This document shows, piece after piece, positions 19,415-27,275 of a stretch of DNA of 64,000 nucleotides; within the stretch, counting starts at the first letter, position 1, and every line of letters starts with the position of its first letter. The position numbers and the translations under genes were made by a program. This DNA comes from Alphaproteobacteria bacterium SO-S41 (GTDB taxonomy: Bacteria; Pseudomonadota; Alphaproteobacteria; Micropepsales; Micropepsaceae), in assembly GCA_019670725.1 (NCBI GenBank), contig AP024629.1:3410001-3474000 (forward strand). The letters are read 5' to 3'. The notes under the pieces were generated by a model. It was not told the origin of the DNA. It made no database searches and saw only the letters and a list, made by a program, of their open reading frames with translations.

Positions 19415-19912
19415 ATGAGCAAGGCCGCCACCACCAAGACCGCGCGCAAACCCACAACGGCCGAAGGCGCCTGCGTCTGCGGCGCGGTGCGGTTCGAGAT
19501 CGATGTTCCCGCGGTGTGGGCTTGGCACGATCACGGCGCCACGACTCGCCACGCCCACGGCGCCGCCTACGCCACCTATGTCGGCACCTGGCGCAGCCGC
19601 CTGCGCGTCACCGAAGGCGAAGACAATCTCTCACGCTACGAGAACGCTGAAACCCGAACGGCGCGCAGCTTCTGCACGACGTGCGGTACGCCGGTCTTCT
19701 ACGAGCGCCCGCGCGCGCCCAAGATGGTCAACATCCCGCGCGCGCTCTTCGCCAGCCGCACCGGCCGCGAACCGCGATATCACCTGAACCTCACGGAAAG
19801 CGCCGACTGGGAATATCGCGGCGAACCGCTCGGCCCGCTGAAGGGCTTTCCCGGCGTGCAGTGGGAACGTCCAAAACGGAAGAAGCCGCGCGAGCCCGGC
19901 GGGATGCTTTAA
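19415..19912 (+). CDS. GFA (glutathione-dependent formaldehyde-activating enzyme/CENP-V) family protein
   Basis: 165-residue zinc-binding protein of the GFA family. Cys ligands are visible in GACVCGAVRFEID (Cys 20 and 22) and SFCTTCGTPVFYERP (Cys 87 and 90). The usual third Cys cluster in the middle is replaced by a His-rich WHDHGATTRHAHGA stretch. This could supply other ligands, or the catalytic zinc may be lost. A role in formaldehyde-glutathione adduct formation is therefore doubtful. It lies 25 bases after the histidine kinase in the same direction; a functional link is not evident. Confidence 0.75.
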   Translation: MSKAATTKTARKPTTAEGACVCGAVRFEIDVPAVWAWHDHGATTRHAHGAAYATYVGTWRSRLRVTEGEDNLSRYENAETRTARSFCTTCGTPVFYERPRAPKMVNIPRALFASRTGREPRYHLNLTESADWEYRGEPLGPLKGFPGVQWERPKRKKPREPGGML

Positions 19913-19930
19913 GCTTCCGGCGACTTCACT

Positions 19931-19995
19931 TGTCATGCCCGCGAAGGCGGGCATCCAGCCTTGTGCGCCGTGGATGCCCGCCTTCGCGGGCATGA
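19931..19995. repeat. Paired-hairpin (BIME-like) intergenic repeat, family B
   Basis: Perfect 25-base inverted arms at 19933-19957 and 19971-19995, starting TCATGCCCGCGAAGGCGGGC. Each arm also folds alone (GCCCGC GAAG GCGGGC). It lies between convergent genes (GFA and acyl-CoA dehydrogenase), where it could also act as a bidirectional terminator. Confidence 0.85.
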
Positions 19996-20080
19996 TAGAC
20001 CTGGTTGGCCTAGCTTCGTCTCCAAATAGGAAGCCCCGGCTCACACCGGGGCTTCTCCAGTTCCAGTGCAGATCGAGACC

Positions 20081-21325
20081 CTACTCCGCCGCCTGCTTGC
20101 GGTGCAGATCGACCGCGTGCTTGCCGTATTCCAGGCGCGCGATGGTGCGGGCGTGGACTTCGTCCGGGCCGTCGGCGATGCGCAGCGAGCGCTGGCCGGC
20201 ATAGGCGCGGGCGAGGCCGGGATCGCTGGTGACGCCGCCGCCGCCCCAGGCCTGGATCGCGTCGTCGATCACCTGCAGCGCCATCCGGGGTGCGGCGACC
20301 TTGATCATCGCGATCTCCGTGCGGGCAACCTTGTTGCCGGCTTTGTCCATGAGATCGGCGGCCTTCAGGCACAACAGGCGCGTCATGTCGATATTGATGC
20401 GCGCATCCGCGACGCGCTGCTCCCACACCGAATGATCGGCGATCGTCTTGCCGAAGGCGACGCGCGACAGCAGCCGCTTGCACATGCTCTCCAGCGCGCG
20501 CTCGGCGGCGCCGATCGAGCGCATGCAGTGATGGATGCGGCCCGGCCCGAGACGGCCCTGCGCGATCTCGAAGCCGCGGCCTTCGCCGAGGATGATGTTC
20601 TCGGCGGGCACGACGACGTCCTTGAAGACCGTTTCGCCATGGCCGTGCGGCGCGTCGTCATAGCCGAACACCGGCAACATGCGCTCGATCGAGAAGCCGG
20701 GCGCGTCGGTCGGTACGACGATCTGAGACTGTTGGCGATACTTGTCGGCCGACGGGTCGGTCTTGCCCATCACGATCATCACCTTGCAGCGAGGATCGCC
20801 GACGCCCGACGACCACCATTTGCGGCCGTTGATGACGTAGTTGTCACCCTTGCGCTCGATGCGGGTCTCGATGTTCGAGGCATCCGACGAGGCGACCAGC
20901 GGCTCGGTCATGATGAAGGCCGAACGGATGTCGCCGTTCAGCAGGGGCTTTAGGTATTTCTCCTTCATCCAGTCCGAACCGTAGCGCTCGAACACTTCCA
21001 TATTGCCTGTGTCGGGCGCCGAGCAGTTGAAGACCTCGGAAGCGAAACCGACTTTGCCCATTTCCTCGGCGAGCGGCGCATATTCCAGATTGGTGAGCCC
21101 GCCGCCGAGATGGCTCTCCGGCAGGAACAGGTTCCAGAGATCCGCGGCCTTGGCCTTCGCTTTCAGCTCCTCGACCACCTGCACGACGATCCAGGGATTG
21201 CCGGCGGCACGCGCGGCGGCCATCTCGGCGTCGTAGACCTTCTCCGCCGGGTAGACGTAGCGGTCCATGAAGTCCTTCACCCGCGCGATCAGGTCCTTGA
21301 CCTTGGGCGTATGCTCGAAATCCAT
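20081..21325 (-). CDS. Acyl-CoA dehydrogenase, ACAD10/11-like
   Basis: 414-residue flavoprotein dehydrogenase. Visible: N-terminal helical domain with [41 protein letters not shown] at 21325 preceded by [24 protein letters not shown] (flavin/substrate segment), [12 protein letters not shown]-terminal [15 protein letters not shown], and [34 protein letters not shown] with Arg near the end. The pattern [11 protein letters not shown] and the [10 protein letters not shown]-like core match the dehydrogenase part of ACAD10/11. With the two APH kinases nearby it may act on 4-phosphoacyl-CoA, an inference. It is divergent from the LysR regulator across a 112-base region with a palindrome. Confidence 0.92.
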   Translation of the reverse strand: MDFEHTPKVKDLIARVKDFMDRYVYPAEKVYDAEMAAARAAGNPWIVVQVVEELKAKAKAADLWNLFLPESHLGGGLTNLEYAPLAEEMGKVGFASEVFNCSAPDTGNMEVFERYGSDWMKEKYLKPLLNGDIRSAFIMTEPLVASSDASNIETRIERKGDNYVINGRKWWSSGVGDPRCKVMIVMGKTDPSADKYRQQSQIVVPTDAPGFSIERMLPVFGYDDAPHGHGETVFKDVVVPAENIILGEGRGFEIAQGRLGPGRIHHCMRSIGAAERALESMCKRLLSRVAFGKTIADHSVWEQRVADARINIDMTRLLCLKAADLMDKAGNKVARTEIAMIKVAAPRMALQVIDDAIQAWGGGGVTSDPGLARAYAGQRSLRIADGPDEVHARTIARLEYGKHAVDLHRKQAAE

Positions 21326-21407
21326 GCCGTCTCTCCCGAAATAGTGCGTGTAGCGTTCGGAAGGCGATATAGCGCCGAGCGTAATATCTCGGAAGTTTAT
21401 TGTATGA

Positions 21408-21434
21408 ATGATCATTATCACTGATGGTGATCAT
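21408..21434. promoter_or_regulatory. Palindromic operator between acyl-CoA dehydrogenase and LysR genes
   Basis: Perfect arms ATGATCA (21408-21414) and TGATCAT (21428-21434), enclosing a second nested pair ATCAC/GTGAT. It is AT-rich against a GC-rich background and ends 3 bases before the LysR start codon. Divergent LysR-target arrangements normally carry such a site, so binding by the adjacent LysR protein is likely but inferred. Confidence 0.55.
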
Positions 21435-21437
21435 GCC

Positions 21438-22373
21438 ATGAAGCTCTCCAGCATCGATCTCAACCTCTTCGTCGTCTTCGAGGCGATCCATACCGAGCGC
21501 AATCTCACCCGCGCCGCCGACATCCTGAACGTCACCCAGCCGGCGGTCAGCAACGCGCTTGCGCGCCTCCGCGCCATTTTCGCCGATCCGCTGTTCGAGC
21601 GGCGCGGCGGCGCGATGATGCCGACGCCGGTCGCGCAATCGCTGGTCGGGCCGGTGCGCCAGGCCCTCGCGCGGCTGCGCACCGGGCTCGACCAGCGCAC
21701 GGCATTCGACCCCGCCACGTCTGACCGCGTCTTCCACATGGCGATGCGCGACACTTCGGCGGCGACCCTGCTGCCCGTGCTGGCGCGCCAACTGGAAGAG
21801 GCCGCGCCGCACGTGCACGTCCAGTGTCATTTCGTGGATCGGGCAGAGATTCCCTCCGAACTCGCGGCCGGCACGCTCGACCTCGCGGTCGACATTCCCC
21901 AGCTCGCGCGGTCGGACCTCCTTAGCGCGCCGATCTTCGCCGACCGCTATGTCTGCGTCATGCGGCGCGGCCATCCTCAGGCTAAGAAGCCGATGACCTT
22001 CGAGCGCTTCGCCGGCATGCGCCAGATCGCGACCTCCGGCCGGCGGCGCGGCCGCACGCTGGTCGAGGCGGCGATGGCCCGGGCCGGGCACGGCGCGAAC
22101 ATGGTGCTGCGCCTGCCGACCTTCCAGATGGCGATGGATGTGGTGAAGGCCAGCGATCTCATCGCGACCGCGCCGTCCCTCCTCGCCCGCGCGCTCGACC
22201 TCGTGATCAAGGAGCTGCCGTTCGAGGCGCCGCATGTGGAATCGCTGCTCTACTGGCACCGCAACGCCGACAGCGACCCCGGCAGCCAGTGGATGCGCGC
22301 GCAGATGCTGGATGTCTCGGCCGAATACCTGAAAGGCGCGGTCAGCCGCGGCGGGCGCGGAAGAAGGACCTGA
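21438..22373 (+). CDS. LysR-family transcriptional regulator
   Basis: 311-residue LysR regulator. The N-terminal winged helix-turn-helix has DLNLFVVFEAIHTERNLTRAADILNVTQPAVSNALARLRAIFADPLFERRGGAMMPT. A periplasmic-binding-protein-like effector domain follows, containing GTLDLAVDIPQL and LPTFQMAMDVVKASDLIATAP. The layout resembles the NodD/NahR/LinR subgroup. Start ATG 21438 gives the usual MKLSSIDLNL beginning. It is divergent from the acyl-CoA dehydrogenase and likely controls it and perhaps itself. The inducer is unknown; an acyl-CoA or hydroxy acid would fit the neighbourhood. The 3' end overlaps tadA on the other strand by 32 bases. Confidence 0.93.
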   Translation: MKLSSIDLNLFVVFEAIHTERNLTRAADILNVTQPAVSNALARLRAIFADPLFERRGGAMMPTPVAQSLVGPVRQALARLRTGLDQRTAFDPATSDRVFHMAMRDTSAATLLPVLARQLEEAAPHVHVQCHFVDRAEIPSELAAGTLDLAVDIPQLARSDLLSAPIFADRYVCVMRRGHPQAKKPMTFERFAGMRQIATSGRRRGRTLVEAAMARAGHGANMVLRLPTFQMAMDVVKASDLIATAPSLLARALDLVIKELPFEAPHVESLLYWHRNADSDPGSQWMRAQMLDVSAEYLKGAVSRGGRGRRT

Positions 22374-22797
22374 GCAGTTCGGCCGAGGCATGGGCGAGAT
22401 GGCCCTGATGCACCTCGGGCCGATGATGGCAGGTCGGCTGTTCGAACAGCTTCCCGCCATGCAGCACGCCGCCCATCTTGGGGTCCGACGCCGCGAAATG
22501 CAGCTTGCGGATGCGCGCGAACGAGATCGCCCCCGCGCACATCGCGCAGGGCTCGAGGCTGACATGCAGATCGCAGCCGATCAGCCGCTCATTGCCCAGC
22601 ACCTGCGCCGCCTCGCGAATGACGAGGATTTCGGCATGGGCGGTCGGGTCCTTCAGCTCCAGCGTCCGGTTCCCCGCCTGCGCCAGCACCGCCCCATCGG
22701 GCCCGGTGATCACCGCCCCCACCGGCACCTCCCCCCGCGCCGCCGCGGCCTCGGCGGCGATCATGGCGAGATGCATGGGATCGTGGGGGTCGGTCAT
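22342..22797 (-). CDS. tadA: tRNA-specific adenosine deaminase
   Basis: 151-residue cytidine-deaminase-fold enzyme that converts A34 to inosine in tRNA-Arg(ACG). The zinc and proton-shuttle motifs are HAE at residues 54-56 and PCAMC at 83-87. The PVGAVI and GNRTLELKDPTAHAEI segments match TadA. It starts within the stop codon of the upstream ABM-domain gene (ATGA overlap). Divergent from it, past that gene, lie the rluB-like gene and rsmD, a neighbourhood common in alphaproteobacteria. It is slightly shorter than the E. coli enzyme at the C-terminus, within the family range. Confidence 0.95.
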   Translation of the reverse strand: MTDPHDPMHLAMIAAEAAAARGEVPVGAVITGPDGAVLAQAGNRTLELKDPTAHAEILVIREAAQVLGNERLIGCDLHVSLEPCAMCAGAISFARIRKLHFAASDPKMGGVLHGGKLFEQPTCHHRPEVHQGHLAHASAELLRSFFRARRG

Positions 22798-23117
22798 GGC
22801 CAGTCCTTTCCGCGATGGAGCAGCAGGTCGTCCAGCACCTCCATCAGATACAGCGTCCCGTGCTCCTCCAGCGACTCCTGGAAATCCCGCGCCGCCTCCT
22901 CATCGTCATGCTTGAAATGGTTGCGCTCAGCGACCTCCCAGGCCGCGCGGCTGGGCCATTGGGCATAGCCGATGAACGACCCGTCCTCGTTGCGGTGCAT
23001 GCGGCTGCCGAACGAGCCGTAGATCCGGGTGATGGAGAGCGTGCCCCGGTGCCACGCCTTGACGAAGCGGTCTTCCATGCCGGGTTTGACCATCCAGCGA
23101 TAGACGGCGATGAACAT
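22794..23117 (-). CDS. Antibiotic biosynthesis monooxygenase (ABM)-like domain protein
   Basis: 107-residue protein with a ferredoxin-like ABM fold pattern: FIAVYRWMVKPGMEDRFVKAWHRGT at the N-terminus, GSFGSRMHRNEDGSFIGYAQWPSRAAWE in the middle and an acidic C-terminal half. Such proteins act as small monooxygenases or as scaffolds. No cofactor site is evident, and in a tadA operon its role is unknown. I used ATG 23117; a much longer open frame upstream is antisense to the rluB-like gene and rejected. The stop overlaps the tadA start by 4 bases. Confidence 0.75.
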   Translation of the reverse strand: MFIAVYRWMVKPGMEDRFVKAWHRGTLSITRIYGSFGSRMHRNEDGSFIGYAQWPSRAAWEVAERNHFKHDDEEAARDFQESLEEHGTLYLMEVLDDLLLHRGKDWP

Positions 23118-23144
23118 GGAGCCCGCCTCTGCTACAAGCGCGTC

Positions 23145-24167
23145 ATGACGGACGAGACTAGCACGGATAAAGCCGCTGACGGCGAGCGCATCGCCAAGGT
23201 CCTGGCGCGGGCGGGCGTCGCCTCGCGGCGCGATGCGGAGAAGATGATCACCGAAGGGCGGGTCAAGGTCGGCGGCACGACGTTGACCACCCCCGCCTTC
23301 AAGGTGCCGCCCGGTGCGGTCATCGAGGTCGACGGCAAGGTGGTCGGCGTGGCCGAGCCGACGCGGCTGTGGCGCTATCACAAGCCGCCGGGCCTCGTGA
23401 CCTCGCATCGCGACGAGAAGGGCCGCCTCACCGTGTTCGACAGCCTGCCGCCCGGCATGCCGCGGGTCATCTCGATCGGCCGGCTCGATCTCACCTCGGA
23501 AGGCCTGCTGTTGCTGACCAATGACGGGGCGCTGGCCCGCCGGCTGGAACTGCCGGAGACCGGCTGGCTGCGCCGCTATCGCGTGCGCTTCTTCGGCAGT
23601 GTCGCGCAGGCCGAACTCGACAAGCTCAAAAACGGCATCACCGCCGACGGCGTCCGCTACGGCCCCATCGAGGCGGTGTTGGAGCGCAGCAACGGTCAGA
23701 ACGCCTGGGCCGCCGTGGCGCTGCGCGAAGGCAAGAACCGCGAGGTCCGCAAGGTCTTCGAGCATCTCGGCCTCAAGGTCTCGCGCCTCATCCGCATCGC
23801 CTACGGCCCCTTCCAGCTTGGCGACCTCCAGGACGGCGAAGTCGCCGAGGTCACCGGCAAGGTGCTGAAGGAACAGCTCGGCCTCGCCCGCAATCCCAAT
23901 CGCGAAGAGGTCTACGCCTCGCGTCATCCGAAGCCCGCCAAGCCGTTGCTCCCCCCGCCTGCGGGGGGAGACCGCGCGCGCAGCGCGCAGCGGGGGGCAC
24001 GTAAAGCGCCGCCCCGCGACACGCCCCCCTCCGGCCTGCGGCCGTCCTCCCCCCACCTTCCCCCGCCTCGCGGGGGAAGTGCCCCGAAGGGGCGAAGGGG
24101 GCCGCTCGCCGAAGGCGAGCGGGGGCGGGGGGAGCAACCTAAGCCGCCGCCGCGCAAGGGCCGCTGA
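23145..24167 (+). CDS. RsuA/RluB-family rRNA pseudouridine synthase with repeat-derived insert
   Basis: 340-residue pseudouridine synthase. An N-terminal S4 RNA-binding domain reads RIAKVLARAGVASRRDAEKMITEGRVKVGG. The catalytic domain has SIGRLDLTSEGLLLLTNDGALARRL, where GRLD carries the catalytic Asp, and GKNREVRKVFEHLGLKVSRLIRIAYGPF. This matches RluB (23S rRNA U2605). The catalytic domain ends near residue 250. Residues 268-331 are encoded exactly by the 192-base repeat at 23946-24137 and are low-complexity Pro/Arg/Gly. The original tail KPAKP resumes as PKPPPRKGR after it. The stop overlaps the rsmD start (TGATG). Confidence 0.9.
   Translation: MTDETSTDKAADGERIAKVLARAGVASRRDAEKMITEGRVKVGGTTLTTPAFKVPPGAVIEVDGKVVGVAEPTRLWRYHKPPGLVTSHRDEKGRLTVFDSLPPGMPRVISIGRLDLTSEGLLLLTNDGALARRLELPETGWLRRYRVRFFGSVAQAELDKLKNGITADGVRYGPIEAVLERSNGQNAWAAVALREGKNREVRKVFEHLGLKVSRLIRIAYGPFQLGDLQDGEVAEVTGKVLKEQLGLARNPNREEVYASRHPKPAKPLLPPPAGGDRARSAQRGARKAPPRDTPPSGLRPSSPHLPPPRGGSAPKGRRGPLAEGERGRGEQPKPPPRKGR
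23946..24137. repeat. Family D paired-hairpin repeat inserted in frame within the rluB-like gene
   Basis: A 192-base element with perfect 14-base terminal inverted repeats, TTGCTCCCCCCGCC (23946-23959) and GGCGGGGGGAGCAA (24124-24137). The core contains GGGGGAAGTGCCCCGAAGGGG, also present in the intergenic family D copy at 28641-28745. Length is a multiple of three and no stop is created in the gene's frame, so the host protein gains 64 residues. Confidence 0.85.
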
Positions 24168-24739
24168 TGCGCATTGTCGGCGGCCGTCTGCGCGGCAAGG
24201 CGCTGGCGACGCCGGCGGATGACCGCGTGCGTCCCACCGGCGACCGGGTGCGCGAGAGCATCTTCAACCGCCTCGCCCACAACGATTTCGGCATCGGCTT
24301 CACGCTGGAGGACGCGCGCGTCATCGACCTCTTCGCAGGCACGGGCGCGCTCGGCTGCGAGGCGATCTCGCGCGGCGCGAAATGGTGCCTCTTCGTCGAC
24401 GACGACGCCGACAGCCGCGGCCTGCAGCGCGAGAATATCGAGGCGCTGAAGCTGACCGGCGTCACCAAGATCTGGAAGCGCGACGCCACCTCGCTCGGCC
24501 CGCTGCAGGCCGGCGCGGGCGGCCCGTTCACCCTCGCTTTCCTCGACGCGCCCTACCGCAAGGACCTCACCGAACGCGCGCTCACAAGCCTGCACGACGG
24601 CGCCTGGCTGGCGCCGAACGCGTTGGTGATGGCAGAAACCGCGGGCGACGAACCGCCGCTCGCCGTCGATGGCTTCGAGGCCATCGACGAACGCAACTAC
24701 GGCATCGCGCGGGTGACGCTGCTTACTTTGCGGGCGTGA
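24167..24739 (+). CDS. rsmD: 16S rRNA (guanine-966-N2)-methyltransferase
   Basis: 190-residue SAM-dependent RNA methyltransferase acting on the 30S subunit. It begins MRIVGGRLRGKAL, then RPTGDRVRESIFNRL, the SAM motif VIDLFAGTGALGCEAISRGA (residues 52-71), and the catalytic motif at 127-130. That motif reads DAPY instead of the usual DPPF/DPPY. The Pro-to-Ala change at the second position is unusual for this motif but the flanking Asp, Pro and Tyr are kept. It is translationally coupled to the rluB-like gene and overlaps the convergent 24723-25241 gene by 17 bases. Confidence 0.93.
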   Translation: MRIVGGRLRGKALATPADDRVRPTGDRVRESIFNRLAHNDFGIGFTLEDARVIDLFAGTGALGCEAISRGAKWCLFVDDDADSRGLQRENIEALKLTGVTKIWKRDATSLGPLQAGAGGPFTLAFLDAPYRKDLTERALTSLHDGAWLAPNALVMAETAGDEPPLAVDGFEAIDERNYGIARVTLLTLRA

Positions 24740-25241
24740 CGGTCACCGCGGTGGCGCCGGTATCGGCGTTTTCGGTCCACGAGACGATGATCTTGCGCTC
24801 GCGCTCGACCTGGTCGCCCGTCGCGCCGTCGACATCGGTATAGGTGAGCTTGATCCCGATCTTGCCCTGTTGCACCGAGACCACCTCGTAGGCGACGGCG
24901 TCGGCGAGCGGATATACCGCATAGCCCGCGCCGCCGGGCGCGAACCTGGCATAGACGTGGAGTCCGATCGGCCCCGGATCGGCGCTGGCGACGCCGAACA
25001 GATGGATCGACTGTTCGGAGAAATCGTCAACCTGCTGAACGCCGGCGGCGGACTGCAGGCCTTTGTCGTCGGCGCCGATCTCCTTGATGGTTTCGGGCGC
25101 GCCGGCGGGCGTCAGCGGCGGCGCGAGTTCGGCGGCGGTCGCCGGGACATCGTCATTGACTGGAGCGGTATCGGCGGCGCGGGCGGCAAACGACAGAGCG
25201 GCCGCCAGAACGCCGGCGGTGAGAACGAGGAAACGCGACAT
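24723..25241 (-). CDS. Secreted protein of unknown function
   Basis: 172-residue protein with a clear Sec signal peptide (MSRFLVLTAGVLAAALSFAARA, cut after about residue 22). An acidic, Ala/Pro-rich linker follows, then a beta-rich domain with HLFGVASADPGPIGLHVYARFAPG, VAYEVVSVQQGKIGIKLTYTDVDG and IIVSWTENADTGATAVTVTPAK. I do not recognise the family. The start was set at the signal peptide Met; the longer upstream frame is not supported. It is downstream of mutL in opposite sense to rsmD and likely periplasmic. Confidence 0.7.
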   Translation of the reverse strand: MSRFLVLTAGVLAAALSFAARAADTAPVNDDVPATAAELAPPLTPAGAPETIKEIGADDKGLQSAAGVQQVDDFSEQSIHLFGVASADPGPIGLHVYARFAPGGAGYAVYPLADAVAYEVVSVQQGKIGIKLTYTDVDGATGDQVERERKIIVSWTENADTGATAVTVTPAK

Positions 25242-25303
25242 GAGACTCTCCGAAGTGAGCGGGCACGCTGGGCTTCGGAGCGGCGGATAGCAATGTTCGT
25301 CTT

Positions 25304-27136
25304 TTACCGTCTGCCGAACAGCCGCTCGATGTCGTGGAGTTTCAGCTCCACATAGGTGGGGCGGCCGTGATTGCATTGGCCGGAATGGGGCGTCGCCTCC
25401 ATCTCGCGGAGGAGAGCGTTCATCTCCTCGGCGGTGAGCCGGCGGCCGGCGCGGACGGAGCCGTGGCAGGCCATGGTGCCGCAGATCTCGTCGAGCTTTT
25501 CCTTGAGGCTGAACGCCTGGCCGTGTTCCGCGATCTCGTCGGCGAGATCACGGATGAGGCCCTGCACGTCGGCGTCGCCCAGCAGCGCGGGAGTCTCGCG
25601 GACCGCCAGCGCGCCGTGGCCGAAATCCTCGACCACGAGGCCGAGCTGCGCCAGATCGTCCGCATGCTGAAGAATCCGCTCGGCGGAGGCGGGATCGAGC
25701 TCCACGATCTCCGGCGTCAGCAGCATCTGGCGCGGCGCGCCGCCGGCGGCCAGCGCCACCTTCATCTTTTCATAGACGAGGCGCTCATGCGCCGCGTGCT
25801 GGTCGACGATGACGAGCCCGTCCTCGGTCTCCGCGACGACATAGGTGTTGTGCACCTGGCCCCGCGCGACGCCGAGCGGATAGCGGCGGAGTTCCGGCGC
25901 GGTCTCGCCGGCGACGCGTGCGGCCGGCGCGAAATCGCGCACCATCTCCAGCACCGCCGAGGGCGCGGGCGCCTGATAGGCGCGCGCCTCTTCCGCCATC
26001 CCCCCTTGCGGCGGCAGTGGGCCGTAAAAGGCGGGAAAGGACTGCTGCGGCGGCGGTCCCGGCACGCGGAAGGCATCGACCACCGAGGCCGACACGGTCG
26101 TCGCGGCGCGGTGCCCAGCGCGCTCCAGCGTCTGGCGCAGCGCGTTGACGATGAGCCCGCGGACGCCCTGGCTGTCGCGGAAGCGCACCTCGGCCTTGGC
26201 GGGATGGACGTTGACGTCGACATCTGCCGGCGCGGTCTCGACAAAGATCACCGCGACGGCGTGGCGGTCATGCGCGAGGAAATCGGCATAGGCGCCACGC
26301 ACCGCGCCGGCGAGCAGACGGTCCTTCACCGCGCGGCCGTTCACGAACAGGAACTGGTGCTGCGCATTGCCGCGATTGAAGGTCGGCACGCCCGCAAAGC
26401 CCGTCACCCAGGCATCGGTCTTGCGGATATCGAAGCTGAGCGCGTTCGGCCGGAAGGTCGGGCCCAGGATCGCCGCGATGCGCGACAGCCAGCCATCGGC
26501 CCCGCTGCGCTCGGCGGGCAGGTCGAGAATGCGGCGGCCTTCGTCTTCCAGCAGAAACGCCGTTTTGGGCGCCGCCATGGCGAGGCGCTTCACGACATCG
26601 GTGACGGCCTGCGATTCCGTGCGCGGCGATTTCATGAATTTGAGGCGCGCGGGCGTCGCGAAAAAGAGATCGCGCGTCTCCATCCGCGTGCCGTGCCCGC
26701 CGGCGCCCAGGAAGGCGACCGGCGAGGGTTCGCCTGTCGCGCCGCCGTCCACGGCAATGCGCCACGCTTCGGCGCCATCAGCCGTGCGGCTGTCGATCGT
26801 CAGTCGTGACACCGCGCCGATCGAGGGCAATGCCTCGCCTCGAAAGCCCAATGTCGAAATCTCAGTGAGGTCGTCCTGCCCGTCGGCAGCGACCGGCAGT
26901 TTCGAGGTGGCATGGCGCAGGATCGCGAGGCTGAGTTCCTCCGACGACATGCCCTTGCCGTCGTCGCTGACGCGGATCAGCGCGAGGCCACCGCCCGCGA
27001 TCGCGACCTCGATGCGCGTCGCCCCCGCGTCGAGCGCGTTCTCGACCAGCTCCTTCACGACCGCCGCCGGCCGCTCGATCACCTCGCCCGCCGCGATGCG
27101 GTTGATCGTGCCTTCGGAAAGCCGGCGGATGGTCAT
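25304..27136 (-). CDS. mutL: DNA mismatch repair protein MutL (endonuclease type)
   Basis: 610-residue GHKL ATPase. The N-terminus has [29 protein letters not shown] (ATP/Mg site), DDGKGM and the [13 protein letters not shown] lid. The C-terminal dimerisation domain carries the latent endonuclease signature [12 protein letters not shown], which matches DQHA(x)2E(x)4E, with supporting [17 protein letters not shown] and FGRR at the very end. This indicates a nicking MutL, as expected in bacteria without MutH. ATG 27136 gives [12 protein letters not shown] 27142 adds two residues. It lies downstream of pgi, separated by a family D repeat. Confidence 0.95.
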   Translation of the reverse strand: MTIRRLSEGTINRIAAGEVIERPAAVVKELVENALDAGATRIEVAIAGGGLALIRVSDDGKGMSSEELSLAILRHATSKLPVAADGQDDLTEISTLGFRGEALPSIGAVSRLTIDSRTADGAEAWRIAVDGGATGEPSPVAFLGAGGHGTRMETRDLFFATPARLKFMKSPRTESQAVTDVVKRLAMAAPKTAFLLEDEGRRILDLPAERSGADGWLSRIAAILGPTFRPNALSFDIRKTDAWVTGFAGVPTFNRGNAQHQFLFVNGRAVKDRLLAGAVRGAYADFLAHDRHAVAVIFVETAPADVDVNVHPAKAEVRFRDSQGVRGLIVNALRQTLERAGHRAATTVSASVVDAFRVPGPPPQQSFPAFYGPLPPQGGMAEEARAYQAPAPSAVLEMVRDFAPAARVAGETAPELRRYPLGVARGQVHNTYVVAETEDGLVIVDQHAAHERLVYEKMKVALAAGGAPRQMLLTPEIVELDPASAERILQHADDLAQLGLVVEDFGHGALAVRETPALLGDADVQGLIRDLADEIAEHGQAFSLKEKLDEICGTMACHGSVRAGRRLTAEEMNALLREMEATPHSGQCNHGRPTYVELKLHDIERLFGRR

Positions 27137-27146
27137 GGGCACTTAT

Positions 27147-27258
27147 CCTCCCCCGTGCTTACGGGGGAGGTGGTCCGAAGGACCGGAGGGGGCATGTCAC
27201 GCCACGCGCCCCCCTCCCCCGCTCCGCGGGTACTCCCCCCGTAAGCACGGGGGGAGAA
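27147..27258. repeat. Paired-hairpin (BIME-like) repeat, family D
   Basis: Left arm CTCCCCCGTGCTTAC at 27148-27162 pairs with GTAAGCACGGGGG at 27241-27253, with extra internal hairpins (GGTCCGAAGGACC). It occupies almost all of the gap between mutL and pgi. Similar copies lie at 28641-28745 and, in coding sequence, at 23946-24137. Confidence 0.8.
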
Positions 27259-27275
27259 AGAAGAGCGGTAGCTGC

